64,000 nucleotides of DNA from CAHJXG01 sp964235485 (GCA_964235485.1 CAXSAZ010000003.1:169267-233266), one strand, 5' to 3'. Positions 32,121 through 41,381 are shown, counted from the first letter of the stretch. A program made the numbers and translations. Notes: generated by a model not told the origin, from the sequence alone.

Positions 32121-33152
32121 GTGAGTTCTTCCGTCCGGTTCCTCAATCCATCCGAAGCCGCCGAGCAGCTCGGCGTTTCCGCCAAGGCCCTGCGCCTCTA
32201 CGAACAGCGCGGCCTTGTGGCCCCGGTCCGCACCGCAGCCGGATGGCGGGCCTATGGTCCCGTTGAGATGGCCCGAGCCGCCGAGATCGTGGCATTGCGT
32301 GCGCTCGGCCTCAGCCTCGCCCAGGTGGCGCGCGTGCTGACCGGCGCCCCCCAAAGCTTGGAACCGGCCTTGGCCGCGCATCAAACAACGCTCGAAGGCC
32401 AAATCCGCCAGCTCGCCGGCGCCGTCGAAAAGGTCCGCGGCCTCCGGGCCGACCTTGCCCGAGGCCAGTCGCCTGCCGCGGCAAACCTGGCCCGCCCCCT
32501 GGCAAACGCCGAGCGTCGTGTCGCCTTCGACCTTCCCTGGCCTTGGGGCGGCGAGCGGTTTGAACTGCGTGACATCCAACCGTTGAACTACATCACCGGC
32601 CCGCTAGGCAGCGGCAAAACGCGGCTGGCCCGGCGCTTGGCCGAGACCCTGCCCGGAGCCGCCTTCGTGGGCCTGGAACGGTTGGCGGACGGCGGCACGG
32701 CGGCGCGGACGCGGCTGGACGCCGACCCGGCCCTCCAATCGCGGGTCGGTCAGGTCCTGGCCTGCCTCGTCGAAGATGGCGCCACGGGGTCAGACGCCCT
32801 GGTTGCCCTGCTCGTCGCACTGGAAGCCGAGGGTCCGGCCGCCTTGGTCGTTGACATGGCCGAGCAAGGGCTGGACCGGGCCACCCAAGCGGCCCTGATC
32901 GCCCATCTCCGCCGCCGTGGGCCTGGCGCGCGGCCGCTCTTCCTGCTCACGCGCTCCTGCGCGATCCTGGATTTGGCCGCCGTGGGCGCGCACGAAGCCA
33001 TCATCCTCTGCCCCGCAAATCACAGTCCCCCGGCCCGCGTCGCCCCGTATCCGGGCACCCCCGGCTATGAGGCCGTCGCCACCTGCTTGGCCTCGCCCGA
33101 GGTCCGGGCGCGGACGGAAGGCGTCGTCGCGTGGCGCCCCAAGGTGGCGTGA
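32121..33152 (+). CDS. MerR-type regulator fused to a P-loop ATPase domain
   Basis: A 343-residue protein starting at GTG 32121 with GAGGTGAT upstream. Residues 6-75 are a MerR helix-turn-helix (LNPSEAAEQLGVSAKALRLY, then GWRAYGPVEMARAAEIVALR). Residues about 80-115 form the dimerising helix. In place of a small effector domain there is a P-loop domain: Walker A GPLGSGKTRLARRL at 160-173 and a Walker-B-like AALVVDMAEQGLD later, with a C-terminal strand LFLLTRSCAIL. No metal-binding cysteines of classical MerR are seen. The nucleotide may be the signal. Single-gene unit; targets unknown. Confidence 0.8.
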   Translation: MSSSVRFLNPSEAAEQLGVSAKALRLYEQRGLVAPVRTAAGWRAYGPVEMARAAEIVALRALGLSLAQVARVLTGAPQSLEPALAAHQTTLEGQIRQLAGAVEKVRGLRADLARGQSPAAANLARPLANAERRVAFDLPWPWGGERFELRDIQPLNYITGPLGSGKTRLARRLAETLPGAAFVGLERLADGGTAARTRLDADPALQSRVGQVLACLVEDGATGSDALVALLVALEAEGPAALVVDMAEQGLDRATQAALIAHLRRRGPGARPLFLLTRSCAILDLAAVGAHEAIILCPANHSPPARVAPYPGTPGYEAVATCLASPEVRARTEGVVAWRPKVA

Positions 33153-33196
33153 TGAACCGGCTCTCGGAAGCACAACGGTTCAGGGGACAGCCTTGA

Positions 33197-34213
33197 TCAG
33201 CCCGCCCCGTTCCCATCCAACCTATGCCGCCGCCCCGCCGCGTCCCGCACTGCCCCGTCCTCCAAGTAGCCCGGCCCCACCGGCACCTTCCCATGCCCCC
33301 CCGGGATGTCCAGCACGTAGGTCGGCCAGGCCAGCCCCGTCATCCGGCCGCGCAAGGCCCGCAAGATGCGCTGCCCTTCCTCAATCGGCACCGCAAACCG
33401 CGCGGTGCCCGGCGCTGGGTCGAGCTGGTGCAGGTAATACGGCTTCACCCGGGCGCGCAGCATGGCGCGGAACAGGTCCTCAAGGGCTTGCACGCTGTCG
33501 TTCACCCCGCGCAGCAGGACCGATTGCCCAAGCAGCGGCACCCCCGCCGCCCCGACCCGGCGCAGCGCCGCCATGGCCTCCGGCGTGAACTCCCGCGCGT
33601 GGTTGGCGTGCAGCACCAGCCAGACTGGGACATCCCCCTCCATCGCCGCGGCCAGCGCCGCCGTCACGCGCGCCGGGTCGGCGACGGGCACGCGGGTGTG
33701 GATGCGCAGCAACTCGATGTGCGGAATGGCGGCCAGCGTGCGCAAGATGGCGCCGAGCCGCCGGGGCGAGAGCATCAGCGGGTCGCCGCCGGTCAGGATC
33801 ACTTCGCGCACCGCCGGGTGGGCGCGGAACCAGGCGTAGGCGGCCTCCAACTCCGCGTCGGACAGCAGGCCGCCGCCCGGCCCCACGTGCTCGCGCCGGA
33901 AGCAGAAGCGGCAATACACCGGGCACACCAGCAGCGGCTTCAAGAGCGCGCGGTCGGGGTAGCGGTGGACCACGCCGGGCAGGGGGGAAAGCGCGTCGTC
34001 GCCGATGGGGTCGGCGCGCTCGTGCGGCGCGGGGTCGAGTTCCGCCGGGTCCGGGATGAACTGCCGCCCGATGGGGTCATCCGGGTGCTCGATCAGGGCG
34101 CGCACGGCGGGGGTGATCGCCACGGCGTAGCGCGCGCCGACCCGCTCCAGCGCCGCGCGGTCCTCTGGCGGGGCGAGGCCGGCGGCGACCAGGCCCTCCG
34201 CCGTGCGGATCAC
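33197..34213 (-). CDS. epmB: EF-P lysine 2,3-aminomutase-like radical SAM protein (EpmB)
   Basis: A 338-residue radical-SAM/PLP enzyme of the KamA/EpmB family. The 4Fe-4S motif is CPVYCRFCFRR (CxxxCxxC), followed by EVILTGGDPLMLSPRRLG, IRIHTR-type strands and KPYYLHQLDPAPGTARF, which holds the PLP-contacting segment near the C-terminus (IPGGHGKVP). Its short length compared with catabolic KamA favours EpmB, which makes (R)-beta-lysine for EF-P. efp lies 2.7 kb away. It is the third gene of serB-GNAT-epmB. Confidence 0.88.
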   Translation of the reverse strand: MIRTAEGLVAAGLAPPEDRAALERVGARYAVAITPAVRALIEHPDDPIGRQFIPDPAELDPAPHERADPIGDDALSPLPGVVHRYPDRALLKPLLVCPVYCRFCFRREHVGPGGGLLSDAELEAAYAWFRAHPAVREVILTGGDPLMLSPRRLGAILRTLAAIPHIELLRIHTRVPVADPARVTAALAAAMEGDVPVWLVLHANHAREFTPEAMAALRRVGAAGVPLLGQSVLLRGVNDSVQALEDLFRAMLRARVKPYYLHQLDPAPGTARFAVPIEEGQRILRALRGRMTGLAWPTYVLDIPGGHGKVPVGPGYLEDGAVRDAAGRRHRLDGNGAG

Positions 34214-34686
34214 GGCAAGTCCCGCAGGAGGTAGCGCACGGTCCGCGCCCCGCCGTGGATCGCGGCCTGCCCGACCTCCCGAAATCCAAGGGCGGCGTGG
34301 AAAGCGTCGGAGGCCGGGTTGGGCGGGATGCGGTTGACCTCGGCCGCGACCACCCTTTGCCCGGCCGCACCTGCCACCGCGAACGCCCCGGCGTAGAACT
34401 GCCGCGCCAGGCCGCGCCCCCGGGCGGCCGGCGCGACCGCCACGCGGTCCACGTAGGCGAACCGCCCGTAACGCTGGGTGAACCAGCGGAAGTTCGGGCT
34501 GTCATACGCCGCCGTCTCGTCCAGCAGCAGGAGGAAGCCGTCCGCATCCCCCGCCTGCGCCGCCCACAGCGCCTGCCGCACCAGCCCGGCCAGCCGGTCG
34601 CGGTTGAGAAGGGACAGCTCCGCCGCATGGGCGTTGTTGAGCGCGAGCACCCCGTCCAAACGGTCCAACGCCAGCGGCGTGATCAT
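34210..34686 (-). CDS. GNAT-family N-acetyltransferase
   Basis: A 158-residue protein with the acetyl-CoA-binding motif VDRVAVAPAARGRGLARQFY and the terminal FHAALGFREVGQAAIHGGAR. It starts LALDRLDGVLALNNAHAAEL, typical of a subgroup annotated as putative acetyltransferases often found near serB. Start (ATG 34686) and stop overlap serB and epmB by 4 bases each, so the three are one translational unit. Substrate unknown. Confidence 0.85.
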   Translation of the reverse strand: MITPLALDRLDGVLALNNAHAAELSLLNRDRLAGLVRQALWAAQAGDADGFLLLLDETAAYDSPNFRWFTQRYGRFAYVDRVAVAPAARGRGLARQFYAGAFAVAGAAGQRVVAAEVNRIPPNPASDAFHAALGFREVGQAAIHGGARTVRYLLRDLP

Positions 34687-35555
34687 GCGCCCACGATCTC
34701 GGCCGCCGTGTAGCCCTGGATGAACAGCAGCGCGCGCAGCCCGCAATGCTCGATCCGCGCCTGCGCCTCCGCGCTCACGACCGGCTTGGCATGGAACGCC
34801 ACCCCCAGCCCGGCGGCGCGGATCATCGCCAGGTCGTTCGCCCCGTCCCCCACCGCCAAGCACTCGTCCATCCCGAGGCCCCGCGCCCCGGCCAGTTCCC
34901 GCAGCGTGTCGAGCTTGGCCGCGCGGTCCAGGATCGGCTCGCCCACCTCCCCCGTGAGCGCCGCGCCGTCGTCCAGCAACGTGTTGGCCCGGTGCACGTC
35001 GAAGCCGAGCTGCGCCGCGACCCGGGAGGTGAAATAGGTGAACCCCCCTGACACCAGCGCCGTGGCCGCCCCGTGCGCCCGCATGGTGGCGACCAGTTCC
35101 GCCGCCCCGGACATGACCGCGGTCGCCTCCCAGGTCCGCGCCAGCGCATCGAGCGGCAAGCCGCGCAACAGCCCGACCCGCTCCCGCAGCGCCCCGGCGA
35201 AGTCGATCTCCCCGTTCATGCTGCGCCGGGTGATCGCGGCGACCCGCTCCCCCAAGCCGGCATAGGCCGCAAGTTCGTCCAATGTTTCCGTGGTGACGAC
35301 CGTGCTGTCCATGTCGGCGATCAGCAGGCGCTTGCGGCGGCCCGCCGCCGGTGTCACCACGGCGTCCACGGGGGCGGCGTCGAGCGCCGCGTGGATCAGC
35401 GCCGGGTCCGGCGGGGCAGGGACGGGGATCTCGGCGGCTTCCCCGGGCGACAGGATGCGGGGCGGGCCGCCGCGCACCGCCTCCGCCACGCGGGCGACCA
35501 GCGCCGGGGTGAGCGCCGCGGCGGCGGGAGGAGCAACAAGGGTGAGGACGTGCAT
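34683..35555 (-). CDS. serB: Phosphoserine phosphatase
   Basis: A 290-residue HAD enzyme that performs the last step of serine synthesis. Motif I is LIADMDSTVVTTE, motif II SGGFTYFTS, and motifs III/IV are combined as AKLDTLRE and VGDGANDLAMI. The N-terminal 75 residues are a degenerate ACT-like region. Start ATG 35555, 29 bases from the divergent miaA start, so the two promoters overlap. Confidence 0.94.
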   Translation of the reverse strand: MHVLTLVAPPAAAALTPALVARVAEAVRGGPPRILSPGEAAEIPVPAPPDPALIHAALDAAPVDAVVTPAAGRRKRLLIADMDSTVVTTETLDELAAYAGLGERVAAITRRSMNGEIDFAGALRERVGLLRGLPLDALARTWEATAVMSGAAELVATMRAHGAATALVSGGFTYFTSRVAAQLGFDVHRANTLLDDGAALTGEVGEPILDRAAKLDTLRELAGARGLGMDECLAVGDGANDLAMIRAAGLGVAFHAKPVVSAEAQARIEHCGLRALLFIQGYTAAEIVGA

Positions 35556-35584
35556 GGTGGCGGAGGGATGCCAGGGGTTGCGCC

Positions 35585-36604
35585 GTGGGGCAAGCTGACG
35601 CGGCGCTGCCGCCCGCATTGATCGTGGCCGGCCCCACGGCGAGCGGCAAGTCGGCGCTGGCCGCGGAACTCGCGCAGCGCCTCCATGGCATCGTCATCAA
35701 CGCGGATTCCATGCAGGTGTATCAAGAACTGCGCATCCTCACCGCCCGCCCCACCCCGGCGGAGGAAGCGGCTGTCCCCCACGCGCTCTACGGCGTGCGC
35801 CCGGCCGCCGAGCCGAGCAGCGCCGCCTGGTGGCGCGGCGCGGCGCTGGACGCCATGGAGGCCGCGCGCACCACCGGGCGGCTGCCGATCCTGTGCGGCG
35901 GCACCGGGCTGTACTTGCAGGCGCTGACCCAGGGCCTCACCGACATCCCCGACCCCGGCCCGGCGGCACGGGCAGAGGCGCGGGCCTTGCTCGCCGAGGG
36001 TGGCCCCGCCGCCCTGCACGCCCGGCTCACGGCGGCCGATCCGGCAACCGCGGCGACGCTGCGCCCCAGCGACGGGCAGCGCCTGGCCCGCGCCTGGGAA
36101 GTGTGGCGCGGCACCGGCCAAGGTCTCACCGCTTGGCACGCCCAGGCGCCGACGCCGCCGGCATGGTCCTTTCGGATGATGCTGCTGGACCCACCGCGTG
36201 ATACGTTGCGAGATGCGATTGAAAAACGGTTCACGGCGATGCTGACGGCCGGCGCTCTGCCCGAAGCCGCGGCGCTGCTCGCCTTGCGGCTCGACCCGGC
36301 GCTGCCGGCCCTGCGGGCGCATGGGATGCCGGAGCTGTCGGCACACCTGCGCGGGGAGCTGACCTTGGAAGAAGCGCGACGCCGGGCGATATCGGCGACA
36401 CGGCAATACGCAAAGCGCCAGGCCACCTGGTTCCGTCATCAGGCAGTTGTTGTTCCGCGCGCCACGCATATGATCCATGCGCAGTTCGCGGACAAAACGC
36501 AATTTTCGGAAAGCTTGTGGCGTGGTTTAATGAATTTCGTTAAGGCAGGTGGGCGCGCTGCACCGCAAAGCGCGCCGCCCGTCCCATTGGGAGCAACAAC
36601 ATGA
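35585..36604 (+). CDS. miaA: tRNA dimethylallyltransferase
   Basis: A 339-residue enzyme that prenylates A37 of UNN-reading tRNAs. GTG start at 35585. P-loop GPTASGKSALAAEL, the INADSMQVYQELRILTARP motif with the catalytic Asp, LCGGTGLYLQAL, and the C-terminal TRQYAKRQATWFRHQ zinc-like/arginine motif are intact. The last 35 or so residues are extra and run into the ilvB start (ATGA overlap), so expression of ilvBNC may depend partly on miaA transcription. Confidence 0.94.
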   Translation: MGQADAALPPALIVAGPTASGKSALAAELAQRLHGIVINADSMQVYQELRILTARPTPAEEAAVPHALYGVRPAAEPSSAAWWRGAALDAMEAARTTGRLPILCGGTGLYLQALTQGLTDIPDPGPAARAEARALLAEGGPAALHARLTAADPATAATLRPSDGQRLARAWEVWRGTGQGLTAWHAQAPTPPAWSFRMMLLDPPRDTLRDAIEKRFTAMLTAGALPEAAALLALRLDPALPALRAHGMPELSAHLRGELTLEEARRRAISATRQYAKRQATWFRHQAVVVPRATHMIHAQFADKTQFSESLWRGLMNFVKAGGRAAPQSAPPVPLGATT

Positions 36605-38385
36605 CGGCCATGCAGCAGCCACCACCCGGCGCCGAGATCCTGCTCCGCGCGCTCCGCGACCAGGGCGTGGAGGTGATCTTCGGCTACCCCGGCGGCTCGG
36701 TGCTGCCGATCTACGACGCGATCTTCAAGCAGAACAGCATCCGCCACATCCTGGTGCGGCACGAGCAGGCGGCGGTGCACGCGGCGGAAGGCTACGCGCG
36801 CAGCACCGGCAAGGTCGGCGTCGTGCTCGTCACCAGCGGCCCCGGCGCCACCAACGCGGTGACGGGCCTGGTCGATGCCCTGATGGACAGCATCCCCGTG
36901 GTCTGCCTGACCGGCCAGGTGCCGACCCACCTGATCGGCAACGACGCCTTCCAAGAGGCGGACACCACGGGCATCACCCGCGCCGCCACCAAGCAGAACT
37001 ACCTGGTCCGCCGGTCGGAGGATCTGGCCCGCACGGTGCACGAAGCGTTCTACATCGCCCGCAGCGGCCGGCCCGGCCCGGTGCTGATCGACCTGCCCAA
37101 GGACATCCTGATCGCGCCGGCACCCTACCAGCCCGCTTCAACCGAGCCGCACCGCAGCTACCGCCCCGTCACCGAACCCGATCCGGCCCGCATCAAGGAA
37201 GCGGTGCGCCTGCTGAAAGGGGCCAAGCGTCCGGTCATCTACACCGGCGGCGGCGTCATCAACGCGGGCGACGCCGCGTCCGCGGCGTTGGGGGAGTTCG
37301 TGCGGACCATGGGGGCGCCGTGCACCAGCACCTTGATGGGGCTGGGCGCCTACCCCTCGAACGACCCGCAGTTCCTGGGAATGCTCGGGATGCACGGCAC
37401 GTTCGAGGCCAACAACGCCATGCACGGCTGCGACGTGATGCTGAACATTGGCGCGCGGTTCGATGACCGGGTGACCGGGCGGCTCAACGCCTTCAGCCCC
37501 GGCAGCCGCAAGATCCACGCCGACATCGACCCCAGCAGCATCAACAAGAACGTGCCAGTGGACGTGCCCATCGTGGGCGACGCCGCCCGGGTGCTGGAGA
37601 TGCTGCTGGCCGCCTGGCACGCGGACGGCGCGCGGCAGGACCGGGAGGCGCTGGCCAACTGGTGGCGGCAGATCGACGCTTGGCGCGCGGTGGACAGCCT
37701 CAAGTTCACCCAGGACCAAAGCCCCGGCGCGATCATCAAGCCGCAGCACGCCATCCGCCGCCTGTATGAGATCACCCGGGAAACCGGGCGCGAAACCTTC
37801 ATCAGCACGGAAGTCGGCCAGCATCAGATGTGGGCGGCGCAGTACTTCGGCTTCGACAAGCCGAACCGCTGGATGACCTCGGGCGGCCTCGGCACCATGG
37901 GCTACGGCCTGCCGGCGGCGATGGGGGTGCAGATCGCCCATCCCGACGCCCTGGTGATCGACATCTCCGGGGAGGCCAGCGTGCAGATGAACATCCAGGA
38001 AATGGCGACGCTGGCGCAGTATCGCCTGCCGGTGAAGGTGTTCATCCTGAACAACCAGTACATGGGCATGGTGCGGCAATGGCAGGAGCTGCTGCACGGT
38101 GGGCGCTACTCGGAAAGCTACTCGGAGTCCCTGCCGGACTTCGTGAAGCTGGCGGAAGCGTTCCACGGCGTGGGCCTGCGCGCCACGGGCGTCGATGACC
38201 TGGACCGGGTGATCCGGGAGATGATCGCCATCGACCGCCCGGTGATCGCCGACATCTGCGTGGACCAGAAGGAGAACTGCTTCCCGATGATCCCGTCCGG
38301 CGCGGCGCACAACGAGATGATCTTGGGGCCGGAGCATCAGGACCGCACGGCGTCCATCACCGATGAAGGGCTGATGCTGGTCTGA
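36601..38385 (+). CDS. ilvB: Acetolactate synthase, large subunit
   Basis: The 594-residue ThDP enzyme that condenses pyruvate to acetolactate (or with 2-ketobutyrate). The catalytic glutamate is E55 in LVRHEQAAVHAAEGYA. The FAD/ThDP segments include GGLGTMGYGLPAAMG and ISGEASVQMNIQEM, where the GDG motif appears as GEA, a form I recall from other alphaproteobacteria. NNQYMGMVRQWQELLHGGRY completes the diphosphate site. It is first in ilvB-ilvN-ilvC and overlaps miaA by 4 bases. Confidence 0.96.
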   Translation: MTAMQQPPPGAEILLRALRDQGVEVIFGYPGGSVLPIYDAIFKQNSIRHILVRHEQAAVHAAEGYARSTGKVGVVLVTSGPGATNAVTGLVDALMDSIPVVCLTGQVPTHLIGNDAFQEADTTGITRAATKQNYLVRRSEDLARTVHEAFYIARSGRPGPVLIDLPKDILIAPAPYQPASTEPHRSYRPVTEPDPARIKEAVRLLKGAKRPVIYTGGGVINAGDAASAALGEFVRTMGAPCTSTLMGLGAYPSNDPQFLGMLGMHGTFEANNAMHGCDVMLNIGARFDDRVTGRLNAFSPGSRKIHADIDPSSINKNVPVDVPIVGDAARVLEMLLAAWHADGARQDREALANWWRQIDAWRAVDSLKFTQDQSPGAIIKPQHAIRRLYEITRETGRETFISTEVGQHQMWAAQYFGFDKPNRWMTSGGLGTMGYGLPAAMGVQIAHPDALVIDISGEASVQMNIQEMATLAQYRLPVKVFILNNQYMGMVRQWQELLHGGRYSESYSESLPDFVKLAEAFHGVGLRATGVDDLDRVIREMIAIDRPVIADICVDQKENCFPMIPSGAAHNEMILGPEHQDRTASITDEGLMLV

Positions 38386-38951
38386 TGCCGGACGATTCAC
38401 CCCCCGCGGCGGCGCCCCCCTTCTCTGGCAGGCCGGCGCCGCTGCACCGCTCCGCCACCATTTCCGTGCTGGTGGACAACGAAAGCGGCGTGCTGGCCCG
38501 GGTCATCGGCCTGTTCACCGGGCGCGGCTACAACATCGACAGTTTGACGGTGGCCTCCGTCGATGCCGACGGCAGCCGCAGCCGCATCAACATCGTGACC
38601 AGCGGCACCGACATGGTGATCGAGCAGATCAAGGCGCAGCTCGCCCGCCTGGTGCCGGTGTACCGCATCGCCGAGCTGTCGCAGGAAGGCCCGCACTTGG
38701 CGCGGGAGCTGGCCATGGTGAAGGTCATCAGCGGCGGCGCCAACCGGGCGGAGGCGCTGCGCCTCGCCGAAGCGTTCCGCGCCCGGGTGATCGACGCCAC
38801 CGTGGAAAGCTTCGTGTTCGAGCTGACGGGCGGCACGCAGAAGCTGGACAGCTTCATCGAGCTGCTGCGCCCCATTGGCCTCGCGGAGGTCAGCCGCACC
38901 GGGGTGGCGGCCATCGCCCGCGGCACGCGCACGCTGTCGGCCGCGCACTAG
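38385..38951 (+). CDS. ilvN: Acetolactate synthase, small subunit
   Basis: A 188-residue regulatory subunit with an N-terminal ACT domain (ATISVLVDNESGVLARVIGL, FTGRGYNIDSLTVA) that binds valine for feedback control and a C-terminal IlvN domain (LAMVKVISGGANRAEAL, VSRTGVAAIARG). Its ATG shares one base with the ilvB stop, so both subunits are made in balance. The extended Pro/Ala-rich first 25 residues are variable. Confidence 0.96.
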   Translation: MPDDSPPAAAPPFSGRPAPLHRSATISVLVDNESGVLARVIGLFTGRGYNIDSLTVASVDADGSRSRINIVTSGTDMVIEQIKAQLARLVPVYRIAELSQEGPHLARELAMVKVISGGANRAEALRLAEAFRARVIDATVESFVFELTGGTQKLDSFIELLRPIGLAEVSRTGVAAIARGTRTLSAAH

Positions 38952-39017
38952 CCAGCGGCGCCCAGACCGCTAAAACCGCCGCTAGAACCCACGCATACAC
39001 AACCGAGGACCCTGCCT

Positions 39018-40037
39018 ATGCGCGTTTATTACGACCGCGACGCCGACGTGAACCTGATCAAGGGCAAGAAGGTCGCGGTGATCGGCTACGGCAGCCAGGG
39101 CCATGCCCACGCCGCCAACCTGAAAGACAGCGGCGTGAGCGAGTTGGCGGTCGGCCTGCGCCCCGGCTCGGCGGGCGTGGCGAAGGCGGAGGCCGCCGGC
39201 ATCCGCGTCATGGACCCGGCCGAATGCGCAAAATGGGCCGATGTGGTCATGGTGCTGACGCCGGACGAGGGGCAGGGGGACCTGTATCGCGAAAAGCTCG
39301 GCCCCAACATGAAGCCCGGCGCGGCGCTCGCCTTTGCCCACGGCCTGAACGTGCATTTCAACCTGCTGGACCCACGCCCGGACATCGACGTGTTCATGAT
39401 CGCGCCCAAAGGCCCGGGCCATACGGTGCGCAGCGAGTATCAGCGCGGCGGCGGCGTGCCCTGCCTCGTGGCCGTGGCGCAGGACCCGAGCGGCAACGCG
39501 CTGGACGTGGCGCTGTCTTACGCCAGCGCCATCGGCGGCGGCCGGGCCGGCATCATCGAGACGACCTTCAAGGAGGAGTGCGAAACCGACCTGTTCGGGG
39601 AGCAGGCAGTGCTGTGCGGCGGCTTGGTGGAACTCATCAAGGCCGGCTTTGAGACGCTGGTGGAAGCCGGCTACGCGCCGGAGATGGCATATTTCGAGTG
39701 CCTGCACGAGGTGAAGCTGATCGTGGACCTGATCTACGAGGGCGGCATCGCCAACATGAACTATTCGATCTCCAACACCGCGGAGTACGGCGAGTACGTG
39801 ACGGGTCCGCGCATCGTCACGGCGGAGACCAAGGCCGAGATGAAGCGCGTGCTGGAGGACATCCAATCCGGCCGCTTCGCCCGCGACTGGATGCTGGAGA
39901 ACCGCACCAACCAGGCCAGCTTCAAGGCGACCCGGCGCCGCATGGGCGAGCATCCCATCGAGCAGGTCGGCGAGCGGCTGCGGGCGATGATGCCGTGGAT
40001 CAAGCAGAACGCGCTGGTGGACAAGGCGAAGAACTAG
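39018..40037 (+). CDS. ilvC: Ketol-acid reductoisomerase
   Basis: A 339-residue class I enzyme that isomerises and reduces acetolactate. The NADPH site is VIGYGSQGHAHAANLKDSGV with RPGS (cofactor-selecting Arg/Ser). The Mg site includes DLFGEQAVLCGGLVELI and the second acidic cluster in YEGGIANMNYSISNTAEYGE. It lies 66 bases after ilvN, co-directional. Downstream GCCCCGGCGGGG is a weak hairpin without a T-run. Confidence 0.97.
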   Translation: MRVYYDRDADVNLIKGKKVAVIGYGSQGHAHAANLKDSGVSELAVGLRPGSAGVAKAEAAGIRVMDPAECAKWADVVMVLTPDEGQGDLYREKLGPNMKPGAALAFAHGLNVHFNLLDPRPDIDVFMIAPKGPGHTVRSEYQRGGGVPCLVAVAQDPSGNALDVALSYASAIGGGRAGIIETTFKEECETDLFGEQAVLCGGLVELIKAGFETLVEAGYAPEMAYFECLHEVKLIVDLIYEGGIANMNYSISNTAEYGEYVTGPRIVTAETKAEMKRVLEDIQSGRFARDWMLENRTNQASFKATRRRMGEHPIEQVGERLRAMMPWIKQNALVDKAKN

Positions 40038-40072
40038 GCCCTCGCCTGCCCCGGCGGGGGACGGACACAGCC

Positions 40073-40374
40073 ATGACCGACGAGCAGGCATGGTCGCTGG
40101 AGGAGCGGCTTTGGCTGGAAGGCCCGGGCGTTTACGACGACCTGCTCGACCCCGAGTGCCTGACGGCGTTCCCCGGCATGGACGTCACGCGCGCATCCGC
40201 CGTTCTCGACAGCCTGCGCGATGCGCCGCGGTGGACGGCGGTTGAGATGACGGACCGTGCGGTAGGACGGCGCGGCACTGGCGCTGCCCTACCATGTTTT
40301 CTGCACACACAACATATCGGATGAGTGGATCTGTCTGGCGGCTCGTTCAGCATCAGCAGACCGTGGCCGGCTGA
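40073..40374 (+). pseudogene. Decayed DUF4440/NTF2-like gene
   Basis: From ATG 40073 the first frame gives a DUF4440-like N-terminus (SLEERLWLEGPGVYDDLLDP, RWTAVEMTDRAV), then drifts and stops at 40324. The family's C-terminal end appears in another frame just after: VWRLVQHQQTVAG with TGA at 40372-40374. About 15-20 residues between the halves are missing. So the gene carries an internal deletion plus frameshift and should not make a functional fold. The ORF is otherwise in the expected position 35 bases after ilvC. Confidence 0.7.
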
Positions 40375-40426
40375 CAGGGCCGCGCCTGCCGGGCCGCGGG
40401 CAGATGCTGACTTCAAAAGAGGTGAC

Positions 40427-40708
40427 ATGATGTTCAATGTGATGCCGATCCGCCCGGCGCTGGCCTTGGGCGCCCTGCTGGCGCTCGGCGGCTGCTACAG
40501 CAACCCGGACGCCATCGGGCCGGTGCCGTATGCGCCGACCAGCCCGGTGCTGGGCGCCGCCGGCACGCCGCAGCAAGGGCAGGTGGTCGGCTATGTCGGC
40601 ACGACCTGCAAGGCCGGGTTCTACATTTGCCAGGTGCCGCCGGGTCCGGTCGGCACGCAATGCGCCTGCCCCGGCCTGGGCGCGCCGTCCTACGGCAACA
40701 TCCGGTAG
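40427..40708 (+). CDS. Small lipoprotein
   Basis: A 93-residue protein with a lipoprotein signal: ALALGALLALGGCYS, with LGGC as the lipobox. The mature part is short, Pro/Gly-rich and has four further cysteines (TTCKAGFYICQVPPGPVG, QCACPGLG). AAAAGAGGTGAC precedes the ATG at 40427. Likely an outer-membrane or periplasmic lipoprotein of unknown role. Confidence 0.75.
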   Translation: MMFNVMPIRPALALGALLALGGCYSNPDAIGPVPYAPTSPVLGAAGTPQQGQVVGYVGTTCKAGFYICQVPPGPVGTQCACPGLGAPSYGNIR

Positions 40709-40832
40709 GGCGGCGCGCCATGTGGGGCGGCTTGCACGCAATGAGTCTGAGCCGCCTCATATTCGGCGGGTTCCTGGCCATTCCCGATACGGCTGGGAAG
40801 CCGTGCCCGATCCCTAGCCGATAAGGCCCGAG

Positions 40833-41237
40833 ATGCTCGACCACGTTTCCATCACCATCTCCGACCTCACCCGGGCCGCCCCGTTCTGGGACGCGGCAAT
40901 GGGCGCCCTCGGCGTTCCCTGTGTCGTGCGCCGTGACACCATGGTCGGCTACGGGTTGCGGAACCGGCCGGGAGACGACGGGCACACCTACCTGAGCATA
41001 CGGGCCTCCACGGGTTTGCTCGTGGCGGACAACCGGCACTGGTGCCTTCGCGCGCCGAGCCGTGCCGCCGTGGACGCTTTCCACAAAGCCGGGCTCGCCT
41101 CAGGCGGGCGGTGCGATGGAGTGCCCGGCCTACGGCCCGACTACCACCCATGCTACTACGCCGCGTTTCTGCTCGACCCCGACGGCAACCGCGTCGAGGC
41201 GGTTTGCCATCAGGCCGAGGCCGCGGGCCTGGATTGA
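40833..41237 (+). CDS. VOC-family (glyoxalase/dioxygenase fold) protein
   Basis: A 134-residue single VOC module pair: MLDHVSITISDLTRAAPFWD with the first metal His, and AAFLLDPDGNRVEAVCH with the last Glu. These proteins bind a metal and act on varied small molecules such as lactoylglutathione or antibiotics. Specificity is not visible. It stands alone between a lipoprotein gene and the convergent ATP synthase b gene. Confidence 0.88.
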   Translation: MLDHVSITISDLTRAAPFWDAAMGALGVPCVVRRDTMVGYGLRNRPGDDGHTYLSIRASTGLLVADNRHWCLRAPSRAAVDAFHKAGLASGGRCDGVPGLRPDYHPCYYAAFLLDPDGNRVEAVCHQAEAAGLD

Positions 41238-41381
41238 TTTGGACAGTCCCGCCGCCGTCCTTCGACGTGTTGTCACCGAGATAGCGGCAGCAAGCGTGAC
41301 CCGGTCCAGGCCGGCAAGTGCGCGCCCGGCCGCGGATGATTGCAAACCGCTACAGCCATGCGTCGGACGCGCCGCGCTGCT

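Noticed and set aside
40013..40070. Intrinsic terminator after ilvC
   Set aside because: A GCCCCGGCGGGG hairpin exists but there is no T-run, so it is not called.
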